Assembly: GCF_025465935.1 (NCBI RefSeq)
Contig: NZ_JANLNV010000063.1
Coordinates: 19,975-83,974 of the forward strand
Source: Pseudomonas sp. 7P_10.2_Bac1
Lineage (GTDB): Bacteria; Pseudomonadota; Gammaproteobacteria; Pseudomonadales; Pseudomonadaceae
Reading direction: 5' to 3'
DNA: 64,000 bases
The notes under the pieces were generated by a model. It saw nothing but the letters and a program-made list of their open reading frames with translations, made no database searches and was not told where the DNA came from. A program made the translations under genes and the position numbers. This document shows, piece by piece, positions 51,765-60,872 of this stretch (positions are counted from its first letter, which is position 1; every line of letters begins with the position of its first letter).

Positions 51765-52697
51765 CTAGGGTCTGGTGGGGTGGCGTTCGCTGAAGTACTG
51801 GCGCAAAAACTCGACGGTGACGCGGATTTTGGCGGAGTTGGCGAGCGGGGCGGTGTAGACGGCCCAGATGTTGGCTTGCTGGCGGTAGTCCTGGAGGATG
51901 TGCACGAGTTTGCCGTTTTGCAGGCTCTCGCGCACGTCCCAATAGGAGCGCAGCAAGATGCCGCGGCCGTCGATGGCCCATTGGTGGACGACTTCGCCGT
52001 GGTTGGCGGACAAGGCGCCCGTCACTTTGACGCTGGCTTCGCCTTCCGGGCCTTGCAGGCGCCACAGGCCGAACGGGTGGTCGCGCTCTTTGATGACCAG
52101 GCATTCATGGCCCGCCAGTTCGGACAAGCTGCGCGGCTCGCCGTGGCGTTTCAGGTAGTCGGGGCTGGCGCACAAAACGCGGGCGTTGTTGGCCAGCAGT
52201 TTGGCAATCAGGTTGGGGGCGATGTTGTCGCCAATCCGGATGTCGAGGTCGAAGCCTTCTTCGATCAGGTCTACCAAGCGGTCGAACATGTCGAAGCGGA
52301 TGTCGAGGGCCGGGTAGCGCTGGGACAGTTCTGACAGCGCGGGGCCAACATGGCGACGGCCCAGGCCGAAGCTGCTGATGATTTGCAGTTGCCCGCGCGG
52401 CTCTTGGTGCAGGGCCGAGACTTCGTCGCTCATCTGTTCGACCGCATCAAATATATGCAGCGCCCAACGGTAGACGCGCTCGCCGTCGTCGGTCACGGCC
52501 ACGCGGCGGGTGGTGCGGTGCAGCAGGCGCACGCCGATGTTTTGCTCCAGCAACTGGATGCGTTTGCTGACGTAGGCAGGGGACACGCCCAGTTCGCTGG
52601 CGGCGGCGGCAAAGCTGGAGCGCCGGGCCACGACCACGAATACGCGTAGGTCTTCGAGGTTAGGCAGATTATTCACAAAGCGTGTCTTATCCATCAT
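51765..52697 (-). CDS. dmlR: LysR-family regulator DmlR-like
   Basis: 310 residues: N-terminal helix-turn-helix (LRVFVVVARRSSFAAAASELGVSPAYVSKRIQLLEQ) and substrate-binding domain (LQIISSFGLGRRHVGPALSEL). Divergent from dmlA with a 72-base shared promoter, as in E. coli where DmlR activates dmlA in response to D-malate. ATG 52697 (or 52694, or GTG 52700) is used; AGGCGAAG precedes it. Confidence 0.85.
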   Translation of the reverse strand: MMDKTRFVNNLPNLEDLRVFVVVARRSSFAAAASELGVSPAYVSKRIQLLEQNIGVRLLHRTTRRVAVTDDGERVYRWALHIFDAVEQMSDEVSALHQEPRGQLQIISSFGLGRRHVGPALSELSQRYPALDIRFDMFDRLVDLIEEGFDLDIRIGDNIAPNLIAKLLANNARVLCASPDYLKRHGEPRSLSELAGHECLVIKERDHPFGLWRLQGPEGEASVKVTGALSANHGEVVHQWAIDGRGILLRSYWDVRESLQNGKLVHILQDYRQQANIWAVYTAPLANSAKIRVTVEFLRQYFSERHPTRP

Positions 52698-52769
52698 CAC
52701 TTCGCCTGATTATCTTTCTTTGGTGGCTTTATACCATGGCCCCACTGTCCATTTTCAAGAGTTCGCCCC

Positions 52770-53852
52770 ATGACCAAGACATTCAAAATTGCCGCCATCG
52801 CCGGTGACGGTATCGGTAACGAAGTACTGCCCGAAGGCCTGCGCGTCGTGGAAGCGGCGGCCAAAAAGTGGAACCTCGATCTGTCGATTGAAATCATTGA
52901 GTGGGCCAGCTGCGACTATTACGAGCGTCACGGGCAAATGATGCCGGACGATTGGTTCGAGACGCTCAAAGGCTTTGACGCGATCTATTTCGGCGCTGTG
53001 GGCTGGCCGGACAAAGTGCCAGATCACATCTCGCTGTGGGGTTCGCTGCTCAAGTTCCGTCGCGATTTCGACCAGTACGTGAACATCCGCCCTGTGCGTC
53101 TGTTCCCGGGCGTGCCGTGCCCACTGGCGGGCCGTGAGCCGGGTGATATCGATTTTGTGGTGATCCGTGAAAACACCGAAGGCGAATATTCCTCGGTGGG
53201 CGGACGCATGTTTGAAGGCACTGAAAACGAATTTGTTCTGCAAGAGTCGGTATTTACCCGACGCGGTGTGGACCGCATTCTGAAGTACGCCTTTGAAGTG
53301 GCCCAAGACCGCCCACGCAAGCACGTGACTTCGGCGACCAAGTCCAACGGTATCTCCATCAGCATGCCGTACTGGGACGAACGCACCGAAGCCATGGCGG
53401 CCAACTACCCGCAAGTGACGTGGGACAAGCAGCACATCGATATTTTGTGCGCGCGCTTCGTGCTGCAACCCAATCGTTTTGATGTGGTGGTGGCGTCCAA
53501 CCTGTTTGGCGACATTTTGTCGGACCTCGGCCCTGCGTGTGCAGGCACGATCGGCATTGCACCGTCGGCCAACCTCAACCCTGAGCGTAATTTCCCGTCG
53601 CTGTTCGAACCGGTCCACGGCTCGGCGCCGGATATCTACGGGCAAAATATTTCCAACCCGATTGCCATGATTTGGTCGGGCGCACTGATGCTGGAATTCT
53701 TGGGCAAAGGAGATGAGCGTTATCAAGCCGCGCACGATGGCATTTTGCGCGCGATTGAAGACGTGATTGCCAGTGGTCCGAAAACACCGGATTTGGGTGG
53801 TAAGGCCTCGACGCAAGAAGTCGGTAAAGCCATCGCTGCTGCCCTGGCATGA
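52770..53852 (+). CDS. dmlA: D-malate/tartrate dehydrogenase (decarboxylating)
   Basis: 360 residues, isopropylmalate/isocitrate dehydrogenase fold. It oxidatively decarboxylates D-malate to pyruvate with NAD+ and can act on tartrate. Motifs: AAIAGDGIGNEVLPEGLRV, VVIRENTEGEYSSVGGR, the metal-binding SNLFGDILSDLGPACAGTIG, and the NAD-binding FEPVHGSAPDIYGQ. The trio dmlR-dmlA-BCCT followed by cntA/cntB is the same set as E. coli yeaT-U-V-W-X, so D-malate here may come from carnitine breakdown. Confidence 0.92.
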   Translation: MTKTFKIAAIAGDGIGNEVLPEGLRVVEAAAKKWNLDLSIEIIEWASCDYYERHGQMMPDDWFETLKGFDAIYFGAVGWPDKVPDHISLWGSLLKFRRDFDQYVNIRPVRLFPGVPCPLAGREPGDIDFVVIRENTEGEYSSVGGRMFEGTENEFVLQESVFTRRGVDRILKYAFEVAQDRPRKHVTSATKSNGISISMPYWDERTEAMAANYPQVTWDKQHIDILCARFVLQPNRFDVVVASNLFGDILSDLGPACAGTIGIAPSANLNPERNFPSLFEPVHGSAPDIYGQNISNPIAMIWSGALMLEFLGKGDERYQAAHDGILRAIEDVIASGPKTPDLGGKASTQEVGKAIAAALA

Positions 53853-54152
53853 GCTGATTCCACGGCGTTAGGCAACACCGCACAGTAGACGGTTTGAAAG
53901 CCCGCGAAGCCCCCTGAAAACGGGCACTTTCGCGGGCTGTTTGGCGTGTTAAGACAGTTGTTTACTGCGTAGGAAATTTCAACAAATCCAGTTGCAAAAG
54001 CCCAAATCTCGGGGCATATTGTTAACCGAAGGATATATGTTAACCAAAGGTTAACGGATTTGATTCAACGAGATTTAAGGAGCTTAAAACAGCTGTAGAT
54101 GCTGATCTAGAGCCACGCAGTAAGAGAAAAAACTCTCTCTCTGGAGACTTAA
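53853..54152. promoter_or_regulatory. Terminator and GTTAACC operator ahead of the BCCT gene
   Basis: AGCCCGCGAA (53899) pairs with TTCGCGGGCT (to 53938), a likely dmlA terminator without a strong T run. Further on, GTTAACC occurs at 54021 and as a perfect palindrome GTTAACC-AAA-GGTTAAC at 54039-54055. The latter probably binds a regulator of the carnitine genes. No gene in the gap. Confidence 0.7.
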
Positions 54153-55790
54153 ATGTCCAATAACAATAAAAAAGATGTCTTTTTGATATCAACTAGCCTG
54201 ATTGCTGTACTGATTACCGTTGTAGGTCTTGCCGTTTATCCGCAACAAGCCGAAGTCACAGCGAACATGCTGTTTGAGCTGTCTTCTCGTACGTTTGGCA
54301 CTTCGGTGCAAGTGTTTGTGTTCTGCTGCGCCCTGGTGGTGCTGTACATCGCGTTCAGCAAGTACGGCAACATTCGCCTGGGCAATGGTAAAGCTGAATA
54401 CCCGACTGTGACGTGGGTGTTCATGTTCATCTGCGCCGGTATGGGCTCCTCGACGCTTTACTGGGGGGTGATGGAGTGGGCGTATTACTACCAGACGCCC
54501 GGTTTGAACATTGCACCCGGTTCGCGTGAAGCGCTGGATTACAGCGTCAGCTACTCGTTTTTCCATTGGGGTATCAGTGCCTGGTCGCTGTATGCCTTGT
54601 CATCGTTGGCGATGGCTTATCACTTCCACGTGCGTAAGAAGAGCGGCCTGAGCCTGTCTTCGATCGTCGAGGCGGTGACCGGCTTCAAAGCCCACGGTCC
54701 GGTTGGTCGGCTGGTTGACCTGGTGTTCCTGCTGACCATGTTTGGCGCCCTGACTGTCTCGCTGGTGCTCACCGCGTCCACCCTGACCCGCGGCCTGTCG
54801 GCCCTCACCGGCATGCCTGACACCTTCGTTACGCAGTTGATGGTGATCGGCGTGGTGGCAGTGGTGTTCTCGCTCAGTTCCTACATCGGTATTGCCAGTG
54901 GCATGCAGCGTCTGTCGAAGATGGTGTGTGTGGGCGCGCTGGTGTTTGCGGCGGTGGTGCTGGTAGTGGGCCCAACGCAGTTCATCATCAACAACACCGC
55001 CAACTCCGTTGGCCTGATGATGCAGAACTACGTGCACATGAGCCTGTTTACCGACCCGCAAGGCGACGGTGCCTTCACCCGCAACTGGACGGTTTTCTAC
55101 TGGTTGTGGTGGGTGTCCTACGCGCCGGGTGTGGCGATGTTTGTGACCCGTGTGTCCAAGGGCCGCAAGATGAAAGAAGTGGTCGCCGCAATGTTGATGG
55201 GCGGCAGTTTTGGCTGCTGGTTCTTCTTCGGCACGCTGGAAAGCTACAGCATGCATCAGTTCATCACCGGCGCGATCGATGTCCCGCGCATCCTGACGGA
55301 GCAGGGTGGTGAAACTGCGGTCGAGATGCTTCTGAACGCCTTGCCGTTCGGTCAGATCTTCCTCGGGGTTTACCTGTTCATCATGGCGGTGTTCTGTGCC
55401 TCGCACATGGACGCAGCGGCCTACGCCGTAGCGGCCACCAGCACCCGCAACATGCAGGAAGGCCAGGACCCATCGCCGACGCACCGTCTGTTCTGGTGTA
55501 TCGCCCTGACCTTGATCCCGCTGGCGATGCTGTTTGCCAAAGTATCGCTGTCGACCATGAAAACCGCGGTGGTACTGACCGCGATCCCGTTCCTGGTGAT
55601 CTTGCTGACCAAGATTTACGGCTTCCTCACCTGGATGTTCAAGGACTACGGCTCAACGCCGGCCTACCTGATCGAGGAAGAGTCCGTGGAGCGGGAACAG
55701 AACCTGGATTACGTCGCTCCGTTTGAACACGCGACGCCAACACCGGGTGTTGCACCGAAAGCCAAGGCGGTACCCGCAGCCTTGAGTTAA
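54153..55790 (+). CDS. BCCT-family carnitine/betaine transporter
   Basis: 545 residues, about twelve membrane helices. The BCCT signature [20 protein letters not shown] is at ~310, and the Trp-rich substrate-site segment [17 protein letters not shown] lies near residue 105. The family imports trimethylammonium compounds such as choline, betaine and carnitine, with Na+ or H+ or by exchange. By position it corresponds to E. coli YeaV and should supply carnitine to the monooxygenase encoded just downstream. The C-terminal tail is Ala/Pro-rich and cytoplasmic. Confidence 0.92.
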   Translation: MSNNNKKDVFLISTSLIAVLITVVGLAVYPQQAEVTANMLFELSSRTFGTSVQVFVFCCALVVLYIAFSKYGNIRLGNGKAEYPTVTWVFMFICAGMGSSTLYWGVMEWAYYYQTPGLNIAPGSREALDYSVSYSFFHWGISAWSLYALSSLAMAYHFHVRKKSGLSLSSIVEAVTGFKAHGPVGRLVDLVFLLTMFGALTVSLVLTASTLTRGLSALTGMPDTFVTQLMVIGVVAVVFSLSSYIGIASGMQRLSKMVCVGALVFAAVVLVVGPTQFIINNTANSVGLMMQNYVHMSLFTDPQGDGAFTRNWTVFYWLWWVSYAPGVAMFVTRVSKGRKMKEVVAAMLMGGSFGCWFFFGTLESYSMHQFITGAIDVPRILTEQGGETAVEMLLNALPFGQIFLGVYLFIMAVFCASHMDAAAYAVAATSTRNMQEGQDPSPTHRLFWCIALTLIPLAMLFAKVSLSTMKTAVVLTAIPFLVILLTKIYGFLTWMFKDYGSTPAYLIEEESVEREQNLDYVAPFEHATPTPGVAPKAKAVPAALS

Positions 55791-55812
55791 TGGCTACTGA
55801 GTGAACCACGCG

Positions 55813-55855
55813 CAGGCTCCGGCACCACGGTGCCGGGACCTGAGCGGTTTTTTTT
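55813..55855 (+). terminator. Intrinsic terminator after the BCCT gene
   Basis: CAGG-CT-CCGGCACC-AC-GGTGCCGG-GA-CCTG, then T8 at 55848-55855. It separates the transporter transcript from cntA, so cntA must have its own promoter in 55856-55960. Confidence 0.85.
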
Positions 55856-55960
55856 GCGTGTCGTGTTAACCATGAGTTTCTTGTTATTCATCGGTTACAT
55901 AAAAACAGCCCGATACAGGGCGTAATGCACAACCCTCTTAATAGTTTGAGAGAGACAAGA

Positions 55961-57082
55961 ATGAACACAATCGTGAAATTGCCTGCTGACTTCTGCACCA
56001 ATGCTGACGAAGCTCACACCATCCCGGCGTCCTACTACACCCGTCAGGATGTGTTCGAAGTTGAGAAGGAAAAGATCTTCGCCAACACCTGGATTTGTGT
56101 CGGTCACCGCAGCGAAGTGGCCAACAGCAACGACTACATCACCCGCGAAGTGATCGGTGAAAGCATCATCGTCGTGCGTGGCCGTGACAATGTGCTGCGT
56201 GCCTTCTACAACGTGTGCCCGCACCGTGGTCACCAACTGCTGAGCGGCAGCGGCAAGGCCAAAAACGTGATCACCTGCCCGTATCACGCCTGGACCTTCA
56301 AACTCGACGGCGAACTGGCACACGCGCGCAACTGCGACAACGTGGTCAACTTCGACAAGGAGAACTCCAGCCTGGTGTCGCTGCGCGTCGAGGAATACGC
56401 CGGCTTCATCTACATCAACATGAACAACGACGCAGGCACCGTCGAAGAGCAACTGCCAGGCCTGGAAGCACGCCTGCGCGAAGCCTGCCCGGTGGTTGAC
56501 GACCTGCACCTGGCCGCACGGTTTGTCAGCGACACGCCTGCCAACTGGAAGTCCATCGTCGACAACTACCTGGAGTGCTACCACTGCGCCCCGGCTCACC
56601 CTGGCTTTGCCGATTCGGTGAGCGTGGACGAGTACTGGCACACCCTGCATGGCACCTGGACACTGCAGTTCGGTCACGCCAAGTCGTCGGAGAAGTCCTT
56701 CAAGTTCGACGAGTCGATCAAAGACCCGTCCTTCAGCGGTTTCTGGGCGTGGCCGTGCACCATGTTCAACGCGCCACCCGGTGGCAACTTCATGACCGTG
56801 ATCTACGAGTTCCCGGTGAGCGCTGGCGTGACCATGCAGCACTACGACATCTACTTCCTCAACAAAGAGATCACCCCGGAGCAGCAATCGCTGATCGAGT
56901 GGTACCGCGATGTGTTCCGCCCAGAAGACCTGCGTCTGGTCGAAAGCGTGCAACGCGGCCTGCAATCGCGCGGCTACCGCGGCCAAGGCCGAATCATGGC
57001 TGACCGTCAGCGCAGCGGCATGAGCGAACACGGCATCGCGCACTTCCACAACCTGATCGCCGTGGCCCACCTGGACGACTGA
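55961..57082 (+). CDS. cntA: Carnitine monooxygenase oxygenase subunit (CntA/YeaW)
   Basis: 373 residues, a Rieske non-heme iron oxygenase that cleaves carnitine to trimethylamine and malic semialdehyde. Rieske ligands: Cys86-x-His88 (CPHRGHQ) and Cys106-x2-His109 (CPYHAWTF). Mononuclear iron ligands: His208, His213 in YLECYHCAPAHPG, and Asp323 (RPEDLRL). The bridging residue is Glu205, which in CntA replaces the Asp of most Rieske oxygenases, so the identification is strong. Start 55961 fits AGAGACAAGA. The reductase is the second gene downstream. Confidence 0.93.
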   Translation: MNTIVKLPADFCTNADEAHTIPASYYTRQDVFEVEKEKIFANTWICVGHRSEVANSNDYITREVIGESIIVVRGRDNVLRAFYNVCPHRGHQLLSGSGKAKNVITCPYHAWTFKLDGELAHARNCDNVVNFDKENSSLVSLRVEEYAGFIYINMNNDAGTVEEQLPGLEARLREACPVVDDLHLAARFVSDTPANWKSIVDNYLECYHCAPAHPGFADSVSVDEYWHTLHGTWTLQFGHAKSSEKSFKFDESIKDPSFSGFWAWPCTMFNAPPGGNFMTVIYEFPVSAGVTMQHYDIYFLNKEITPEQQSLIEWYRDVFRPEDLRLVESVQRGLQSRGYRGQGRIMADRQRSGMSEHGIAHFHNLIAVAHLDD

Positions 57083-57141
57083 TCTGCCTGGCGCCGCAGC
57101 TCTGCTGCGGCGCTCTGGTCCTATTAAGAGGAGTGTCCTGC

Positions 57142-58602
57142 GTGCAGCTCAAAGACCCCCAATTATTTCGTCAACAGGCTTTTATTGCTGGAGCCTGGGC
57201 AGATGCCGACAGCCGTCAGACGGTCGACGTGACCAACCCGGCCCAAGGCCAACTGCTGGGCAACGTGCCGTTGATGGGCAGCGCGGAAGCGATTCGCGCC
57301 ATCGAAGCCGCCGATGCAGCGCTGCCTGCCTGGCGCGAACGCACAGCCAAAGACCGTGCGCAGATCCTGCGTCGCTGGTTTGATCTGATCCTGCAACACG
57401 AAGATGATCTGGCCCGGATCATGACGCTGGAGCAGGGCAAGCCACTGCACGAAGCCGTCGGTGAAATTCGCTACGCGGCCTCGTTCATCGAGTGGTTTGC
57501 CGAAGAAGGCAAGCGCGTGTATGGCGACGTGATCCCTTCGCCGTCCAATGACAAACGCCTGATTGTGGTCAAGCAAGGCATCGGTGTGTGCGCTGCAATT
57601 ACGCCGTGGAACTTCCCCGCGGCAATGATCACCCGCAAGGTCGCGCCTGCGCTGGCCGCCGGGTGCACCATCGTGGTCAAACCGGCCAACGAAACGCCGT
57701 TTTCGGCGCTGGCACTGGCCGAACTGGCCCAGCGTGCGGGCATACCGGCTGGCGTGCTGAACATCGTCACCGGCGACGCACCGGCCATTGGTGCACAACT
57801 CACCGGCCACCCGCTGGTGCGCAAATTCAGCTTCACCGGCTCGACTCCGATCGGCCGTTTGCTGATGAGCCAATGCGCAGAAACCATCAAAAAAGTGTCG
57901 CTGGAACTGGGCGGCAATGCGCCGTTTATCGTGTTTGCCGATGCGGATGTCGATGCCGCCGTCGAAGGTGCAATCGCCGCTAAATACCGCAACGCGGGTC
58001 AGACCTGCGTGTGCGTCAACCGCTTCTACGTTCACGACGCAGTCTACGACCAGTTCGCCAGCAAGTTCGCCGCCAAAGTGGCCGAACTGAAGGTTGGTCA
58101 TGGCAACGCGGCAGACACCCAGATCGGCCCGCTGATCACCGTTAAAGCGGTGGACAAAGTCCGTTCCCTGATCGACGACGCCGTCAGCAAAGGCGCGACC
58201 TTGCTGCTGGGCGGCCAGGTGCATGCGTTGGGTGAACAGTTCTTCGAGCCGACCGTACTGGGTGACATCAAGAAAGGCATGTTGCTGCTGGACGAAGAAA
58301 TCTTCGGCCCGGTTGCGCCGCTGGTGCGCTTCCATTCCGACGCCGAAGTGCTGGCCCTGGCCAACGACACGCTGTACGGCCTTGCGGCGTACTTCTACAG
58401 CCGTGATATCGGCCACGTGTGGCACATCGCCGAGCAACTGGAATACGGCATGGTCGGCATCAACACCGGGCTGATTTCCAACGAAGTGGCGCCGTTTGGC
58501 GGGGTCAAGCAATCCGGTCTGGGGCGCGAAGGTTCCAAGTACGGGATCGAAGATTACCTGCAACTGAAATACCTGTGCCTGGCAGTTAATACCGGGTTTT
58601 AA
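57142..58602 (+). CDS. Aldehyde dehydrogenase (GabD-like; probable malic semialdehyde dehydrogenase)
   Basis: 486 residues, NAD(P)-dependent aldehyde dehydrogenase most like succinate-semialdehyde dehydrogenase (N-terminus MQLKDPQLFRQQAFIAGAW). The catalytic Glu is in LELGGNAPFIV, the Cys in GQTCVCVNRFYV, and the cofactor motif is FTGSTPIGRLL. GTG 57142 is used because AGAGGAG lies at proper distance; a GTG nine bases earlier overlaps that site. Placed between the carnitine monooxygenase genes, it most likely oxidises malic semialdehyde to malate. Confidence 0.88.
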   Translation: MQLKDPQLFRQQAFIAGAWADADSRQTVDVTNPAQGQLLGNVPLMGSAEAIRAIEAADAALPAWRERTAKDRAQILRRWFDLILQHEDDLARIMTLEQGKPLHEAVGEIRYAASFIEWFAEEGKRVYGDVIPSPSNDKRLIVVKQGIGVCAAITPWNFPAAMITRKVAPALAAGCTIVVKPANETPFSALALAELAQRAGIPAGVLNIVTGDAPAIGAQLTGHPLVRKFSFTGSTPIGRLLMSQCAETIKKVSLELGGNAPFIVFADADVDAAVEGAIAAKYRNAGQTCVCVNRFYVHDAVYDQFASKFAAKVAELKVGHGNAADTQIGPLITVKAVDKVRSLIDDAVSKGATLLLGGQVHALGEQFFEPTVLGDIKKGMLLLDEEIFGPVAPLVRFHSDAEVLALANDTLYGLAAYFYSRDIGHVWHIAEQLEYGMVGINTGLISNEVAPFGGVKQSGLGREGSKYGIEDYLQLKYLCLAVNTGF

Positions 58603-58650
58603 ATCAGGCGGCACGCGAGTGCCGCCCTTTACCGCAGTAGAGGTTTTGCG

Positions 58651-59619
58651 ATGGCCAACTCTTATCAAATGCTTGCCGCCCGTGTGATCGGTGTAGAGCA
58701 GGTAACGCCGCTGATCAAACGTTTTACCCTGGTACGTCAGGACGGCAAGCCGTTGCCGGACTTCACCGGCGGTAGCCACATCATCGTGCAGATGAAAGAC
58801 CTCGACGGCCGTCAGCACAGCAACGCCTATTCGTTGATGAGCGACCCGCGTCAGACTGCCAGCTACCAGATTGGCGTGCGTCTTGAAGAGCAATCCAAGG
58901 GCGGCTCGGCGTTTATGCACCAGCAGGTTGAAGTCGGCACCGAGCTGATGATTTCGACCCCCAACAACTTGTTCGCCATCGATCCGAAGGCGGGCAAGCA
59001 CGTCCTGATCGCGGGCGGGATTGGCATCACCCCGTTCCTTTCGCAAGTGCACGAACTGCGTGACGCGGGTGCCGATTACCAACTGCACTACGCCTTCCGC
59101 AGCCCCGAGCACGGCGCGTTTCACGACGAACTGAGTGCCGGCCCGCATGCCGATCGCACCCACACCTACGCCGACAGCCTGGGCCAGTCACTTAACCTGG
59201 TTGAGCTGATGGGCAACCTGGACAGCGACGCCCACGTGTATGTCTGCGGGCCTAAACCGCTGATCGATGCGGTGATCGCCACCGGCAAGCAGTTGGGCCT
59301 GGCCGATGAGCGTGTGCATTGGGAGCAGTTCGCTGCGGCGCCGATCACCGGCGGTGCTTTCACCCTGGTACTGGCTAAATCGGGTCAGGAGCTGCGAGTC
59401 GAAGAGGGCATGAGCATCCTCAAGGCCATCGAAAAAGCCAATGTCGACGTTGAATGCCTGTGCCGTGAAGGCGTGTGCGGCACCTGCGAGACGCGCATCC
59501 TCGAGGGGCAAGCCGAGCACAACGATCAATACCTGAGCGACGAAGAAAAAGCTGCCCAGCAAACCATGATGATTTGTGTGTCGCGCGCCCGTGGCGAACG
59601 CCTGGTCCTGGACTTATAA
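58651..59619 (+). CDS. cntB: Carnitine monooxygenase reductase subunit (CntB/YeaX)
   Basis: 322 residues: FMN/FAD-binding barrel (QHSNAYSLMSDPRQ), NAD domain (HVLIAGGIGITPFLSQVHEL; YVCGPKPLIDAVI) and a C-terminal plant-type [2Fe-2S] domain with Cys ligands in ECLCREGVCGTCETRI and a last Cys in TMMICVSRA. It passes electrons from NAD(P)H to the Rieske oxygenase. Order cntA-aldehyde dehydrogenase-cntB suggests a single operon. GTAGAGGTTTTGCG precedes the ATG. Confidence 0.92.
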   Translation: MANSYQMLAARVIGVEQVTPLIKRFTLVRQDGKPLPDFTGGSHIIVQMKDLDGRQHSNAYSLMSDPRQTASYQIGVRLEEQSKGGSAFMHQQVEVGTELMISTPNNLFAIDPKAGKHVLIAGGIGITPFLSQVHELRDAGADYQLHYAFRSPEHGAFHDELSAGPHADRTHTYADSLGQSLNLVELMGNLDSDAHVYVCGPKPLIDAVIATGKQLGLADERVHWEQFAAAPITGGAFTLVLAKSGQELRVEEGMSILKAIEKANVDVECLCREGVCGTCETRILEGQAEHNDQYLSDEEKAAQQTMMICVSRARGERLVLDL

Positions 59620-59704
59620 GCCTCCCTTCCGTGATCGGGCTGAGGGGCGCAGGCGTGTGTGTATAATCGCAGCGCCCTGCGCCTTACGTGATCACGGATA
59701 TGTC

Positions 59705-60778
59705 ATGACTGAAGATAGCTTTGCCTTTCGTCTGAAGGAGCTGCTCGAACACCACAAAATGACCCTGCAAGCGGTCGGCACAGCCTTGGGCATTTCCCGC
59801 ACGGCGGTGCACAAGTGGACCCGTGGTGGCGAAATCGACTACAGCAATTTGCGCAAGCTGGCGGACCTGCTCAAGGTCAACTGGGTGTGGCTGCGCTATG
59901 GCGAACAGGCGGTGCAAGACCTTCAGGGCGCGGCATCGGTCGAACTGCCGATGACCGATGTGCGGCGCAAATACATCGCGGACATCATGGAAAGCGAAGC
60001 GCGCATGACCCTGGCCCAAGAGAACGCCGGGATCGTGACGTGGGAATGGAACCTACTGACCGACGAGGTGTTTTATTCGGCCAACGTCGAGCAGGTGTAC
60101 GGCTGGCAGGTCAACAGCAACGAAGACTTCTGGCCGCACGTGTTGCCCGAAGACGAAGTGGTCATGAACGAGATGTACCGTGAATGCTTCGCCAACAACA
60201 CGCCGTACGAATACGACTTCCGCATCTTTCGGCCTGATGGCGAGATGCGCTGGATCTCCTCGCGGGCCATGCCGTTGTGCGACAACGCCGGGCGCCCGGT
60301 GAAGATGATCGGCATCAGCATGGATAACACCGCCCGCAAAACCGCCGAACAATCGCTGCGCAAAAGTGAAGAAGCGTTTCGTGCCTTGTTCGAGCTGGCC
60401 TGCGGCGCCATGGCGTATGTCGATCTGGACGGCCGCTGGCGGCGGGTCAACGACAGCCTGTGTCAGTTGCTGGGTTACAGCGAACAAGAACTGCGGGCGC
60501 TGACCTTCCAGGACGTCACTCACCCCGACGACCTGCAAACCAACCTTGAGCAACTGCAGCAATTACTCGACGGCGACATCAGCAACTACGACCTGGAAAA
60601 GCGCCTGCTGTGCAAGGACGGCCATTACATCTGGGCCCACGTGCGCACCTCGTTGCAGCGCAACTCACAGGACGACAGCCCCGAGCATTTGATCAGCGTG
60701 ATCGACGACATCACCCAGGAACGTGCCGAACGCCAGGCGCTGCTGGCGCGCATCAAACACCTAGAATCCCAGCTCTAA
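59705..60778 (+). CDS. HTH-PAS-PAS sensory regulator without output domain
   Basis: 357 residues: N-terminal XRE-type helix-turn-helix (FAFRLKELLEHHKMTLQAVGTALGISRTAVHKWTRGG), then PAS 1 (~105-230, NAGIVTWEWNLLTDEVFYS; WISSRAMPLCDN) and PAS 2 (~245-350, ELACGAMAYVDLDGRWRRVN; YIWAHVRTSLQ). No GGDEF, EAL, kinase or receiver follows. It could be a ligand-responsive DNA-binding regulator of the carnitine operon 86 bases upstream. Start 59705 is taken at MTEDSF. Confidence 0.8.
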   Translation: MTEDSFAFRLKELLEHHKMTLQAVGTALGISRTAVHKWTRGGEIDYSNLRKLADLLKVNWVWLRYGEQAVQDLQGAASVELPMTDVRRKYIADIMESEARMTLAQENAGIVTWEWNLLTDEVFYSANVEQVYGWQVNSNEDFWPHVLPEDEVVMNEMYRECFANNTPYEYDFRIFRPDGEMRWISSRAMPLCDNAGRPVKMIGISMDNTARKTAEQSLRKSEEAFRALFELACGAMAYVDLDGRWRRVNDSLCQLLGYSEQELRALTFQDVTHPDDLQTNLEQLQQLLDGDISNYDLEKRLLCKDGHYIWAHVRTSLQRNSQDDSPEHLISVIDDITQERAERQALLARIKHLESQL

Positions 60779-60796
60779 GCGCTGCGAACGCCAACG

Positions 60797-60852
60797 GCTT
60801 GCCTCGCGGTCTTTTAAAAGATCAAAAGATCGCGAGGCAAGCTCGCTCCTGC
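60797..60852. repeat. Palindromic repeat (GCTTGCCTCGCG family)
   Basis: GCTTGCCTCGCG at 60797 and CGCGAGGCAAGC ending 60842 are exact inverted arms with CTTTTAAAAGATCAAAAGATC inside, followed by TCGCTCCTGC. Same family as 17646-17713 and 30400-30454. It lies between convergent genes. Confidence 0.88.
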
Positions 60853-60872
60853 AAGAAGCCGTTTTCGATTAA

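Noticed and set aside
57163..59163. Very long antisense frame of 666 codons opposite the aldehyde dehydrogenase and cntB
   Set aside because: It is opposite two genes with complete catalytic motifs; GC-rich codon bias opens such frames. Its translation is His/Arg/Gln-rich with no recognisable domain.
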